A stretch of DNA of 64,000 nucleotides from Janthinobacterium lividum. Lineage in GTDB: Bacteria; Pseudomonadota; Gammaproteobacteria; Burkholderiales; Burkholderiaceae_D. The notes below the pieces were generated by a model. It made no database searches, was not told the DNA's origin, and saw only the letters and a program-made list of their open reading frames with translations. This document shows, in pieces, positions 1 through 9,265 of this stretch. Location of the stretch: assembly GCF_023509035.1 (NCBI RefSeq), contig NZ_CP075583.1:4650001-4714000 (forward strand), read 5' to 3'. The position numbers were made by a program, and so were the translations under genes. How positions within the stretch are numbered: the stretch's first letter is position 1; each line of letters opens with the position of its first letter.

Positions 1-10
1 GGGGAGATGT

Positions 11-961
11 ATGACGGTTTCAGACAAGATTCGTAATGCAATTATTCAACCGATCAATGATGGCGACCTCGCGTTGCTTCCCACGAAGAATGTAAAGGAT
101 TTTGTCAACCTGGCCGCCAGCTCCCACCAGATCGCCAGCAGCCATTCCCGGCTCGACGCCTGGGCCGAGGCGGTGACGCGGGCCGCAGGCGACAGCGTTC
201 AGCTCGACCAGGTGGGCCAACTGCTCGTCGCGCTGTTCAAGGCCCGGCGGATCAACGACAGGCAAATGGCCAGGCTGATGAGCAATTACCTGCTCGAAAA
301 AGACGGCTTGCACGGCGCCCCGCCGCACCGCAAACATGCTATGTTCGATCCATTTGGCGACGCCGCAACGCAGGGCTATTTACGCAATGTTGAAGGCTTG
401 GCCGCATCAGGGATGATAAAGGTGCAAGAGCATTTGTTCTTTAGCGCCAACCTTGAACAGGCACTCGCCTATCTGGCGGCGCAGCGCTCCAGGGACATCA
501 GCTATGCCACGTTTCTGCATGTACACAAGATACTGTTCAGCGATTTCTATCCCTGGGCGGGCCAGGACCGGGAAGCGCTGGGCGTGGGAAAGCATGTCAC
601 AAAAGGTACTAGGGTCCAGTTTGAGCAGTCGGACCTGTCGAGACGAGCGGTGGAATATGGACTCCGCCTGGCCTCCGATGCGGACACCATGCGCAAAAAG
701 CCTGGCACGGTCATGGGCTATTTTGCCTGGGGCCATCCGTTTCTTGACGGAAATGGCCGCACCATGCTGCTGGTGCACACGGAACTGTGCCGCCGGGCCG
801 GCTTTGCCATCGACTGGGAGCGTTCGGCCGGAAATTCCTATCTGGAAGCACTGACAGCGGAATTATCGGCGCCGGACAAAGGCATACTGGACAAGTTTTT
901 CGCGCCCTTGGCCTGCGCCCTCGATGATTTGCAACACCCACATTACACTTTGGAAACCTAA
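11..961 (+). CDS. Fic/DOC family protein
   Basis: Fic-fold protein of 316 aa. The family transfers AMP or another nucleotide-derived group to hydroxyl side chains of target proteins. The catalytic loop HPFLDGNGR begins near residue 242 and supplies the conserved His, acidic and Gly-Asn-Gly-Arg residues, but the last Arg of the usual HxFx(D/E)GNGRxxR motif is Leu here. An upstream segment (LFSDFYPWAGQDRE) matches the flap-side part of the Fic fold. I find no clear (S/T)xxxE(G/N) inhibitory helix and no small antitoxin gene next to it. The start follows GGGGAG at 1-6. The N-terminal 100 residues are a helical extension I do not recognise. Target unknown. Confidence 0.85.
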   Translation: MTVSDKIRNAIIQPINDGDLALLPTKNVKDFVNLAASSHQIASSHSRLDAWAEAVTRAAGDSVQLDQVGQLLVALFKARRINDRQMARLMSNYLLEKDGLHGAPPHRKHAMFDPFGDAATQGYLRNVEGLAASGMIKVQEHLFFSANLEQALAYLAAQRSRDISYATFLHVHKILFSDFYPWAGQDREALGVGKHVTKGTRVQFEQSDLSRRAVEYGLRLASDADTMRKKPGTVMGYFAWGHPFLDGNGRTMLLVHTELCRRAGFAIDWERSAGNSYLEALTAELSAPDKGILDKFFAPLACALDDLQHPHYTLET

Positions 962-972
962 GATTTCTTCAG

Positions 973-1001
973 TTGACACCCTTGCAGCCCATCCATAAGA
1001 T
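973..1001 (+). promoter_or_regulatory. Sigma-70-type promoter for mgtA
   Basis: TTGACA at 973-978, a 17 bp spacer, and TAAGAT at 996-1001. The -35 box is a perfect match and the -10 box matches four of six. It lies just after the fic stop and would start a transcript near 1008, about 300 nt before the mgtA start codon. Confidence 0.6.
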
Positions 1002-1310
1002 GCCCTCATTATTCATTTACGGAGTCCCACGTGGGTACTTGTTCTAGTGACAGTAGCCGATCTTGTATCGGTGATTGCCTCGGCAGCTAAGCAGCAAGCA
1101 ACGCGGAATTCCGTTTCCTCCGTGCCTTGCTGAGCAAGGTGCGGTGTCTCGTGCGGCCAGTCTGGCCGCGCGCCTCCCCTCTTTCCGATCGCGACCGGCT
1201 ACTGACCCGGATTGCCCCCAAGCACCGTGGCTGCTCATGGTACGCTTGCGGCACGCAAGTCTTGCCTGCGGCTGCGCCGCCCGTCAACACCTCGCCGTGA
1301 AAGGAAGAGC
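1002..1310 (+). promoter_or_regulatory. Long structured 5' leader of mgtA
   Basis: This ~300 nt stretch has no convincing gene. It carries several inverted repeats able to form hairpins: CCCACGTGGG (1026-1035), CCTTGC/GCAAGG (1125-1139), GCGGCCA/TGGCCGC (1153-1169) and CTTGCG/CGCAAG (1245-1259). Magnesium transporter genes of the mgtA type are often controlled through a long leader RNA or a leader peptide, so control by transcript folding is plausible. I could not match it to the M-box or the enterobacterial mgtA leader by eye. The ribosome binding site AAGGAAG precedes the ATG at 1311. Confidence 0.45.
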
Positions 1311-3995
1311 ATGAATCTCTTCACCCGCTTATTCGAATCATTCCTGCGCAAGCGCCATACGGCCGGCAACTTCCGCCGCCGCGCCATGCCACTGGAAAAC
1401 AGCACGGCCCGCCCTGTGCCCGACCATCTGGCGCGCCAGCTGCTGGCTGCCGCCCATGAAGACCTGGATAGCGCCCTGAACCGCCTGCACACGCGCCTGG
1501 AAGGCTTGCGCGATGCCGAAGCGCAAGTCATCGGCGCGCAAACGGGGCCGAACGAGGTCGAGCATGAAAAACCGCTGGCCTGGTACCAGCACCTGTGGCT
1601 GTGCTACAAGAATCCGTTCAACCTGCTGCTCACCGTCCTGGCGATTGTTTCCTACCTGACGGAAGACCCGAAGGCGACCATCGTCATCGGCACCATGGTG
1701 ATTTTGTCGACCCTGCTGCGCTTCGTGCAAGAAGGCCGCTCGAACCGGGCCGCCGAACGCCTGAAAGCCATGGTCAGCAATACGGCCACCGTGCTGCGCA
1801 ATGGCCAGCAAAGCGAGCTGCCCATCCGCCAGCTGGTGCAGGGCGACATCATCGTGCTGTCGGCCGGCGACATGATTCCCGCCGACTGCCGCTTGCTTTC
1901 CGCAAAAGACCTGTTCGTCAGCCAGGCCGCCATGACGGGTGAATCCTTGCCCGTGGAAAAGATGGCCGAACTGGCCGATGGCAATGGTAAAGACCCGATG
2001 GAGCTGGCCAATTTGCTGTTCATGGGCACGAATGTGATTTCGGGCGCCGCCACGGCGCTGGTCCTGGCCACGGGCAACCGCAGCTACTTCGGCACGATCG
2101 CCACGCGCGTGACGGCTACCGAGCGCACGCCGACGGCCTTCGAAGCGGGCGTCAACAGCGTCAGCTGGCTGCTGATCCGCTTCGCCCTCGTGATGGCGCC
2201 GCTCGTGTTCCTGATCAATGGCTGGACCAAGGGCGACTGGATGGAAGCGTTTTTGTTCGCCCTCTCTGTCGCCGTGGGCCTGACGCCGGAAATGCTGCCC
2301 ATGATCGTCACCAGCACCCTGGCCAAGGGCGCCGTGAAACTGTCGAAAAAGAAAGTCGTCGTGAAACGCCTGGATGCGATCCAGAACTTCGGCGCCATGG
2401 ATGTGCTCTGCACGGACAAGACAGGCACCTTGACGCAGGACAAGATCGTGCTCGAGCGTCACACGGACGTGTTCGGCCAGCCGTCCGATGAAGTGCTGCA
2501 ATTCGCCTATTTGAACAGCCACTACCAGACGGGCCTCAAAAACCTGCTGGACCGCGCCGTGCTCGACCATGTGGAATTGCAGACGGAAATGCAACTGGCC
2601 CGCGATTACGTGAAAGTCGATGAAATCCCGTTCGATTTCGTGCGCCGCCGCATGTCCGTCGTCGTCTCCGAACGCGACGATCACCATGAACTGATCTGCA
2701 AGGGCGCCGTCGAGGAAATCCTCGCCGCCTGCAGCCATCTGCGCCTGGGCGGCGTGAATATTGCGCTCGACGCCGCCCTGCTGGAAAAGGTGCTGGAAAC
2801 CACGCACGGCTTGAATGCGGAAGGCTTGCGCGTGGTGGCCGTGGCCGTCAAGGAAGTGCCGCCGCATAAAACCGTGTACGGCGTAGCCGATGAAACGGCG
2901 CTGACCCTGATCGGCTACGTCGCGTTTCTCGACCCGCCGAAGGAATCGACGGCGCCCGCCCTGCGCGCGCTGGCGGAACACGGCGTGACCGTGAAGGTAT
3001 TGACGGGCGACAACCACCTGGTGACGGCGAAGATTTGCCGCGAAGTGGGCCTGGCCGTGCATGGCGTGCTGCAAGGCCCGCAACTCGACGACATGGACGA
3101 CGCCACCCTGGCCAGGGCAGCCGAAGACAATACCGTGTTTGCCAAGCTCAGTCCGCTGCACAAGGAGCGCCTGGTGCGCGCCCTGCGCGGCAACGGCCAT
3201 ATCGTCGGCTTCATGGGCGACGGCATCAACGACGCGCCCGCCCTGCGCGCGGCCGACATCGGTATTTCCGTCGATTCGGCCGTCGATATCGCCAAGGAGG
3301 CGGCCGACATCATCCTGCTGGAAAAGAGCCTGATGGTGCTGGAAGAAGGCGTGCTGGAAGGCCGGCGCACCTTCAGCAACATGCTCAAATACATCCGCAT
3401 GACGGCCAGCTCGAACTTCGGCAATGTGTTTTCCGTGCTGGTGGCCAGCGCCTTTTTACCGTTTTTGCCGATGCTGCCGCTGCACTTGCTGGTGCAAAAC
3501 CTGCTGTATGACGTGTCGCAGATCGCCATCCCGTTCGACAATGTGGACGCCGAACTGATCCAGCAGCCTTTGACCTGGAACCCGCGCGACATCGGCCGCT
3601 TCATGGTCTTCTTTGGGCCCATCAGCTCGATCTTCGACATCAGCACCTTTATTTTGATGTGGCATGTGTTTGGCGCGAATACGCCGGAACAGCAAACCCT
3701 GTTCCAGTCCGGCTGGTTCGTCGTGGGCTTGCTGACGCAAACCCTGATCGTGCACCTGATCCGCACACCCAAGCTGCCTTTCATCGACAGCATCGCGTCC
3801 GTGCCTCTGCTGGTGGCCACCACCGCCATCATGGCCGTGGGCGTGTTCCTGCCGATGGGACCGCTGGCGACTTACTTCAAGCTGCAAGCCTTGCCCTTGG
3901 GCTACTTCCCCTGGCTGCTGGGCATCCTGGTCTGCTACACGGTGCTGACGACGTTCATGAAACGCGTGTATCTGCGCAAATTCGGCTGGCAATAG
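1311..3995 (+). CDS. mgtA: Magnesium-translocating P-type ATPase
   Basis: P3B-type ATPase of 894 aa, the family that imports Mg2+ across the inner membrane using ATP. The phosphorylation motif DKTGTLT has its Asp near residue 369. The actuator-domain motif TGES, the nucleotide-domain KGAVEE, and the hinge GDGINDAPAL are all present. Two N-terminal membrane spans (around 105-150), a pair after the actuator domain and a C-terminal bundle fit MgtA/MgtB. I chose ATG 1311 because AAGGAAG lies 4-10 bases upstream; the frame is open further upstream to 1212 but only with weak starts and no family similarity. It stands alone behind its own promoter and leader. Confidence 0.93.
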   Translation: MNLFTRLFESFLRKRHTAGNFRRRAMPLENSTARPVPDHLARQLLAAAHEDLDSALNRLHTRLEGLRDAEAQVIGAQTGPNEVEHEKPLAWYQHLWLCYKNPFNLLLTVLAIVSYLTEDPKATIVIGTMVILSTLLRFVQEGRSNRAAERLKAMVSNTATVLRNGQQSELPIRQLVQGDIIVLSAGDMIPADCRLLSAKDLFVSQAAMTGESLPVEKMAELADGNGKDPMELANLLFMGTNVISGAATALVLATGNRSYFGTIATRVTATERTPTAFEAGVNSVSWLLIRFALVMAPLVFLINGWTKGDWMEAFLFALSVAVGLTPEMLPMIVTSTLAKGAVKLSKKKVVVKRLDAIQNFGAMDVLCTDKTGTLTQDKIVLERHTDVFGQPSDEVLQFAYLNSHYQTGLKNLLDRAVLDHVELQTEMQLARDYVKVDEIPFDFVRRRMSVVVSERDDHHELICKGAVEEILAACSHLRLGGVNIALDAALLEKVLETTHGLNAEGLRVVAVAVKEVPPHKTVYGVADETALTLIGYVAFLDPPKESTAPALRALAEHGVTVKVLTGDNHLVTAKICREVGLAVHGVLQGPQLDDMDDATLARAAEDNTVFAKLSPLHKERLVRALRGNGHIVGFMGDGINDAPALRAADIGISVDSAVDIAKEAADIILLEKSLMVLEEGVLEGRRTFSNMLKYIRMTASSNFGNVFSVLVASAFLPFLPMLPLHLLVQNLLYDVSQIAIPFDNVDAELIQQPLTWNPRDIGRFMVFFGPISSIFDISTFILMWHVFGANTPEQQTLFQSGWFVVGLLTQTLIVHLIRTPKLPFIDSIASVPLLVATTAIMAVGVFLPMGPLATYFKLQALPLGYFPWLLGILVCYTVLTTFMKRVYLRKFGWQ

Positions 3996-4031
3996 TATGA
4001 TGAGCCGCTCTTTCTCCTTACAAAGGCACGC

Positions 4032-4372
4032 ATGAGCGGCTCCCCCTTTCTAAACGCACGCAAGCCCTGCTGCTGTCTGCCCTCGTCTTTCCCGGCAGCG
4101 GGCATTTCTTATTAAAACGCAAGGCGCGCGGCTGCCTCTTCCTCGTGCCGGCCCTGATCGCGCTGGTGCTCGTATTGCGCCAGATCATGGCACGTTTGGA
4201 CCAGCTTATGGCACAGATCGACAGTGGCGCCCTGCCCCTCGACGCGCAGCTGATCATGGAAAAAGTGGAGCTGCTCTCCGCCAATGACGGACCCGCCATG
4301 ACGGTGGCCGTGGGCGTGCTGGCCGTGTGCTGGATCGGCAGCCTCATCGATACCTTGCTGATCAAGCCATGA
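4032..4372 (+). CDS. Small membrane protein, apparent N-terminal frameshift
   Basis: Short integral membrane protein of unknown function. The reading frame ending at 4372 has the membrane-associated segment ALVFPGSGHFLLKRKARG followed by a hydrophobic span, a short loop and a second C-terminal span. This frame has no ATG before GTG 4145, which would remove the most conserved-looking part. ATG 4032 would read MSGSP and then join the right frame if the C5 run at 4042-4046 were C6. So the gene is most likely MSGSPLSKRTQALLL... with a one-base deletion, real or from sequencing. Its TGA overlaps the next ATG (ATGA), so the two genes are probably translated together. Confidence 0.6.
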
Positions 4373-4881
4373 CGGCGGAAGCCCAGGCGCGCAAACTGCG
4401 CAAGGAAGCAAAGATGCAGGCACGCCGCGCGCAGTTGGCGCTCAGCCGCCAGGACCACGGCGGCCCGCTGGCTTGGCGCGGCTGGTTCGACGGTTCCGCC
4501 CATCCGAACCCGGGCAAGCTGGGCATAGGCGCCCTGCTGCTGGGGCCGCATGGCGAGCGTATCGAAGTGAGCAAGGCGGCCGGTTATGGCAGCAGCAGCG
4601 ACGCGGAATATGCGGCCCTGACCGCCGTGCTGCAAGCGGCACTCGGCGTGCGCCCGCCGCCCGTGCAACTGCTGCTGTACGGCGACAGCCAGGTGGTGAT
4701 CAATGATGTGCTGGGAACGACGCCGGTCGGCGCCAAGGGACTGGAAACGCAGAGGGCCACCGTGGTGGCCCTGCTGGAACAATTCACTGAGGTGAGCTTG
4801 CGCTGGCTGCCGCGCCACAGGAATGGCGAGGCGGACCGGCTGTCGCAGCTGGCGATAGCCGGCTGGGTCGAGAAAGATTAA
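4369..4881 (+). CDS. RNase H-like (RNase HI fold) protein
   Basis: 170 aa protein with an RNase HI-type fold. The acidic catalytic set can be placed at FDGSAHPNPG (first Asp), SSDAEYAAL (Glu), LYGDSQVVIND (Asp) and HRNGEADRLS (last Asp). Family members cut the RNA strand of RNA-DNA hybrids. This one has a charged N-terminal helix of about 35 residues before the fold and resembles the accessory RnhA-like proteins rather than the main RnhA. Start ATG 4369 overlaps the previous stop. The 3' end overlaps the convergent chemoreceptor stop by four bases. Confidence 0.8.
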   Translation: MTAEAQARKLRKEAKMQARRAQLALSRQDHGGPLAWRGWFDGSAHPNPGKLGIGALLLGPHGERIEVSKAAGYGSSSDAEYAALTAVLQAALGVRPPPVQLLLYGDSQVVINDVLGTTPVGAKGLETQRATVVALLEQFTEVSLRWLPRHRNGEADRLSQLAIAGWVEKD

Positions 4882-6516
4882 GCGGCGCGGCCGATTTGCA
4901 AGGCAGGCTTGGCTTCCTTGCTTGCAGGACGTTTTACACCTTTCAAACCGCTGACCGTGGCCTGCTGGCCATTCAATTTAAATACGCTGACGACCTGCGC
5001 CAGGTTGTGCGCCTGGTGCTGCATCGATTCGGCGGCGGCCGCCGACTCTTCCACCAGGGCCGCATTTTGTTGTGTCACGGCATCCATCTGACCGATGGCG
5101 CGGTTGATCTCGTCGATGCCCACGCTTTGCTCGCTGCTGGCTGCCGTGATTTCCGTGATGATGTCGCTCACGCGCTGCACGCTGTCGACGATGTCGTTCA
5201 TGGTCGAACCGGCTTGCGCCACCAGCATGCTGCCCGCGTTGACTTGCTCCACGGAAGCGCCGATCAGGGTCTTGATCTCTTTTGCCGCCGAAGCCGAACG
5301 TTGGGCCAGGTTGCGCACTTCCGGACGCCACCACGGCAAAGCCACGGCCCTGCTCGCCTGCACGTGCCGCTTCCACGGCCGCATTCAGCGCCAGGATGTT
5401 CGTCTGGAAAGCGATGCCATCGATGACGCTGATGATGTCGACGATCTTGTTCGACGAAGCGTTGATCGATTCCATCGTGCCCACCACTTGCGCCACGACT
5501 TCGCCGCCCTTGACGGCCACTTGCGCCGCCGACGCCGCCAACTGGTTGGCCTGGCGCGCATTGTCCGCATTCTGCTTGACGGTGCTGGTCAGCTCTTCCA
5601 TTGAGGAAGCCGTCTCTTCCAGCGAACCGGCCTGCTCTTCCGTGCGGCTCGACAGATCCTGGTTACCGGCGGCAATTTCCGTCGACGAGGTCGCGATGCT
5701 GTCCGTGCCCGTGCGCACTTCGCTGACGATGTTGAGCAAGCTGGTGTTCATGTCTTTCAACGCTTGCAGCAATTGCCCGGTTTCATCCTTGGCGCTGGCG
5801 TCGATCTGCGCCGTCAAGTCGCCATCGGCCACCTTGCGGGCGATGTCCACGGCCGTGCGCAAAGGACGTACGATGCCCATCGTCAACAACCAGGCGCACA
5901 CGACGCCAAAGCCCAGTGCCAGCACAGCCAGGGTCAGCAGCAAGTTGCGGCTCGTCTTGGCGACTTCGTCGATCTCGCGCGCCGTCGTGTCGATGCTGGT
6001 GCGCTGGTGCTGCAGCATGTCGTTGACCACTTTCAGGTATTTCGTCGAACCGGGCACGAAGACGTTCTGGAAAGCTTGCTCCGCTTCCGCTTCCTGCCCA
6101 TCGGCCTTCAGCTTCGACACTTGCGCGCGCGAATCGAGGTACACCTTGCGCTGTTCACTCACGAGACGGAACAGTTCCTTTTCTTCCGGGCTGGAAATCA
6201 AGGCTTCGATTTTCTTTTGCAATTCGCCCGATACGACGGACGATTGCTTGGCCTCTTCCGCAAAATACGCGCCCAGTGTCGTGTCGCTGCTGCGCGCGAT
6301 GGCCGTGGTGCGGCGCACGCCGCTGTCGATTTTCGCGTACCAGTCGGAAATATAGCGTTCCTTCGCCAGCGGCAATTCCATCATGTTGCGCGTGGCCATG
6401 GCCACGTCATGCAAGCGCCACACGCTGATGCCGGTAATAAGCATGGAAAACAGCAAAATCACGGCAAAACCCAGGCCGAGGCGCACACCAATACTGACGT
6501 TTCTTAACAAATTCAT
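4878..6516 (-). CDS. Methyl-accepting chemotaxis protein (frameshifted)
   Basis: Chemoreceptor in the inner membrane that signals to CheA/CheW. Order: N-terminal membrane span (about 10-32), four-helix-bundle periplasmic sensor, second span near 190-212, HAMP domain, and cytoplasmic signalling domain with the hairpin tip [16 protein letters not shown]. The frame breaks at about 5321: TTCCGG here against TTCGG in the adjacent paralogue, an extra C. Restored, the protein would be about 545 aa. It is nearly identical to the neighbour at 6589-8217 from HAMP onward and differs mainly in the sensor. AGGATATTCAC before the ATG is the ribosome binding site. Confidence 0.88.
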
Positions 6517-6588
6517 GTGAATATCCTAAAAAAGCGGAACCAGACTATATAAAAGGGGTTGCGGCTGCACGGGGCAGCCGCGGCGCTA

Positions 6589-8217
6589 TCAGCGTGTGCC
6601 GATGCGCAAGGCAGTTTGTGGCGCTGCCGGGCGTTTCAGTGCGTTCGCGCCGCTGACCTTGGCTTGCTGGCCATTCAGCTTGAACACGCTGACGACTTGC
6701 GCCAGGTTGTGCGCCTGGTGCTGCATGGATTCGGCGGCGGCCGCCGACTCTTCCACCAGGGCCGCATTTTGTTGCGTCACGGCATCCATCTGACCGATGG
6801 CGCGGTTGATTTCATCGATGCCCACGCTTTGCTCGCTGCTGGCCGCCGTGATTTCCGTGATGATGTCGCTCACGCGCTGCACGCTGTCGACGATGTCGTT
6901 CATGGTCGAACCGGCTTGCGCCACCAGCATGCTGCCCGCATTGACTTGCTCCACGGAAGCGCCGATCAGGGTCTTGATCTCTTTCGCGGCACTGGCCGAA
7001 CGCTGGGCCAGGTTGCGCACTTCGGACGCCACCACGGCAAAGCCGCGGCCCTGCTCGCCTGCACGTGCCGCTTCCACGGCCGCATTCAGCGCCAGGATGT
7101 TCGTCTGGAAGGCGATGCCATCGATGACGGAAATGATGTCGACGATCTTGTTCGACGAAGCGTTGATCGATTCCATCGTGCCCACCACTTGCGCCACGAC
7201 TTCGCCACCCTTGACGGCCACTTGCGCCGCCGACGCCGCCAACTGGTTGGCCTGGCGCGCATTGTCTGCATTCTGCTTCACGGTGCTGGTCAGCTCTTCC
7301 ATCGACGAAGCCGTCTCTTCCAGCGAACCGGCCTGCTCTTCCGTGCGGGAAGACAGGTCCTGGTTGCCGGCGGCAATCTGTGTCGACGACGTGGCGATGC
7401 TGTCCGTGCCGCTGCGCACTTCGCCCACGATATTGAGCAGGCTGCTGTTCATGTCTTTCAACGCTTGCAGCAATTGCCCGGTTTCATCCTTGGCGCTGGC
7501 GTCGATCTGCGCCGTCAAGTCGCCATCGGCCACCTTGCGGGCGATGTCCACGGCCGTACGCAAAGGACGCACGATGCCCATCGTCAAGACCCAGGCACAG
7601 ACGACGCCAAACGCCAGCGCCAGCGCGGCCAGCGCCAGCATCAGCTTGCGGCTGGTATTGGCGACGGCGTCGATCTCGCGCGCCGTCGTGTCGATCGCGG
7701 CGCGCTGATGTTCCAGCAAGTCCGAGACCATTTTCTGGTATTTCGCGGCGGCCGGCACGAAGGTCTTTTCAAACACCTCATTGGCGGCGTCGACTTGCGC
7801 TTCCCCCTTCAGCTTGTAGACCTGGTCGCGCGAACTGATGTACACCTTGCGCTGCTCCAGCAAGCCCGCGAACATGGCTTTTTCCTCTGGCTTGTCGATC
7901 AGCGCCTCGATTTTCTTTTGCAGCTCGGCCGAGCTGGACGACGAGACTTTCGATTCTTCGGCGAAATAAGCGCTCAATGAAGTGTCGCTGCTGCGGGCAA
8001 TGGCGATGGTGCGACGCACGGCGCTGTCGATGCGGCCATACCAGTCGGAAATATAGCGCTCCTTGGCCAGCGGTTGCTCCATCATGACGCGCGTGGCGCT
8101 GGCCACGTCGTGCAAACGCCAGACGCTGATGCCCGTAATGAGCATGGAAAACAGCAGAATCACGGCAAAACCGAGTCCGAGGCGGACACCGATGCTGACG
8201 TTGCGTAATAAATTCAT
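6589..8217 (-). CDS. Methyl-accepting chemotaxis protein
   Basis: Intact 542 aa chemoreceptor: N-terminal membrane span, periplasmic four-helix-bundle sensor, second span around 190-212, HAMP, and an MCP signalling domain with the conserved [20 protein letters not shown] tip. It is the tandem paralogue of the gene at 4878-6516: the first ~35 residues and the whole cytoplasmic half are almost the same, while the sensor (about 40-190) has diverged, so the pair probably detects different ligands with a common output. The C-terminus ends in Arg-Ile-Gly-Thr-Arg without a clear CheR-docking pentapeptide. Confidence 0.93.
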   Translation of the reverse strand: MNLLRNVSIGVRLGLGFAVILLFSMLITGISVWRLHDVASATRVMMEQPLAKERYISDWYGRIDSAVRRTIAIARSSDTSLSAYFAEESKVSSSSSAELQKKIEALIDKPEEKAMFAGLLEQRKVYISSRDQVYKLKGEAQVDAANEVFEKTFVPAAAKYQKMVSDLLEHQRAAIDTTAREIDAVANTSRKLMLALAALALAFGVVCAWVLTMGIVRPLRTAVDIARKVADGDLTAQIDASAKDETGQLLQALKDMNSSLLNIVGEVRSGTDSIATSSTQIAAGNQDLSSRTEEQAGSLEETASSMEELTSTVKQNADNARQANQLAASAAQVAVKGGEVVAQVVGTMESINASSNKIVDIISVIDGIAFQTNILALNAAVEAARAGEQGRGFAVVASEVRNLAQRSASAAKEIKTLIGASVEQVNAGSMLVAQAGSTMNDIVDSVQRVSDIITEITAASSEQSVGIDEINRAIGQMDAVTQQNAALVEESAAAAESMQHQAHNLAQVVSVFKLNGQQAKVSGANALKRPAAPQTALRIGTR

Positions 8218-8319
8218 GTGACTATCCTAAAGAGCCCTGATGCCAAGGCTGGCAGTTTCGCGCTGGTGCGGGCTGGCTGCCATGGCGAAACGGGCGTAAA
8301 AAGTGAAACTGAAGTGAAA

Positions 8320-8351
8320 CTGGCGCACGGTTCGGCTGAACCGTGCGCCAG
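8320..8351 (-). terminator. Strong hairpin after cheW
   Basis: A perfect 14 bp stem (8320-8333 with 8338-8351) and a 4-base loop. Read on the minus strand it lies about 95 bases after the cheW stop and is followed by a T-rich but interrupted stretch. It likely ends or attenuates transcription between cheW and the chemoreceptor gene. Confidence 0.55.
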
Positions 8352-8445
8352 GAAATGCGTTAGCGTGCGCCTTGCAGAAAAAGCAAACAATGCTTGGGGT
8401 CAATTGTTTCCGACAAACCCGGTCAAAAAGACCGGCGGGAAGAAC

Positions 8446-8937
8446 TTAAGCAGCAAGCTTCTCAATTAAACCCATGTCGGCGCTGGACATCAGCTGGTCG
8501 ATATCGACCAGGATCAGCATGCGCTCGTCGATGGTGCCCAGGCCGATCACGTATTCCGTGTTGATCGAACGGCCCATGTCGGGCGCCGGCTTGATCTGTT
8601 CCGGCATCAGGGTGGTGACGTCGGAGACGCGGTCGACGACCATGCCGACGACGCGGTTGCCGATATTGAGGATGATGACAACGGTGAACTGGTCATAGCT
8701 GGGCGTTCCCAGGTTGAACTTGATGCGCATGTCGACGATCGGCACGATGATGCCGCGCAGGTTGACCACGCCTTTGACGAACTCGGGCGCGTTGGCGATG
8801 CGGGTCGGCGTTTCATAGCTGCGGATTTCGCTGACTTTCTGGATGTCGATGCCATACTCTTCCTGGCCCAGGGTAAAAGCCAGGTATTCGGCAGCCTTGG
8901 CAACGGTTGCGCCAGTGTCGCTGGAAATGCTGTTCAT
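8446..8937 (-). CDS. cheW: Chemotaxis coupling protein CheW
   Basis: 163 aa CheW-domain protein that links chemoreceptors to the CheA kinase. The core is typical: YLAFTLGQEEYGIDI near the start, VVNLRGIIVPIVDMR in the middle and GRVV-like strand VGMVVDRVSDV, then the C-terminal LVDIDQL. It lies upstream of, and in the same direction as, two chemoreceptor genes, so the three form a chemotaxis accessory block without a CheA, CheR or CheB in view. The hairpin at 8320-8351 separates it from the receptor gene. Confidence 0.93.
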   Translation of the reverse strand: MNSISSDTGATVAKAAEYLAFTLGQEEYGIDIQKVSEIRSYETPTRIANAPEFVKGVVNLRGIIVPIVDMRIKFNLGTPSYDQFTVVIILNIGNRVVGMVVDRVSDVTTLMPEQIKPAPDMGRSINTEYVIGLGTIDERMLILVDIDQLMSSADMGLIEKLAA

Positions 8938-9265
8938 GATAATCCTTTAGTTAATTCGCCTGGGGCGCAAGCCAAGACATGCTGCGCGCAGGCCCTGCAG
9001 ATGACGGGCCACGCACGCTGGAATGGCTGCCACTTGTATGTTTTTGCAAATACTTTCTCGCAATTAGCTTATGCTTCTAATTTCCGTGCGGCAATGTTAC
9101 CTCATGTAAATTTTACATGCACTAAAAAAGAGCGCTCGTCTGATTTGCACTTTTCAAAAATACAACTTATGTGGCGAATACGGCACGCCGGCGTGTCGGG
9201 CGCCCACCGCATGCAGCGGCGTTTTATGCCACACTGGCGGCCCCTGCTTTTTACGACTTTGAACC
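8938..9265. other. Divergent intergenic region
   Basis: About 330 bp between cheW (minus) and an HD-domain gene (plus) with no convincing gene. It is markedly more AT-rich than its surroundings around 9035-9170, as expected for two divergent promoters, and holds the perfect palindrome at 9103-9119. Confidence 0.5.
9103..9119. promoter_or_regulatory. Perfect 17 bp palindrome, candidate operator
   Basis: CATGTAAA-T-TTTACATG, an 8-1-8 perfect inverted repeat in the AT-rich divergent region. The symmetry and spacing suit binding by a dimeric regulator. No T-tract follows it, so it is less likely a terminator. Confidence 0.45.

Noticed and set aside
1212..1310. In-frame extension of mgtA upstream of ATG 1311
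   Set aside because: The extra residues are Arg-rich, show no family similarity, and overlap the structured leader; a good ribosome binding site points to 1311.
1338..3200. Long open frame opposite mgtA
   Set aside because: Antisense shadow of a GC-rich gene, with His/Arg/Gln-rich composition typical of such shadows.
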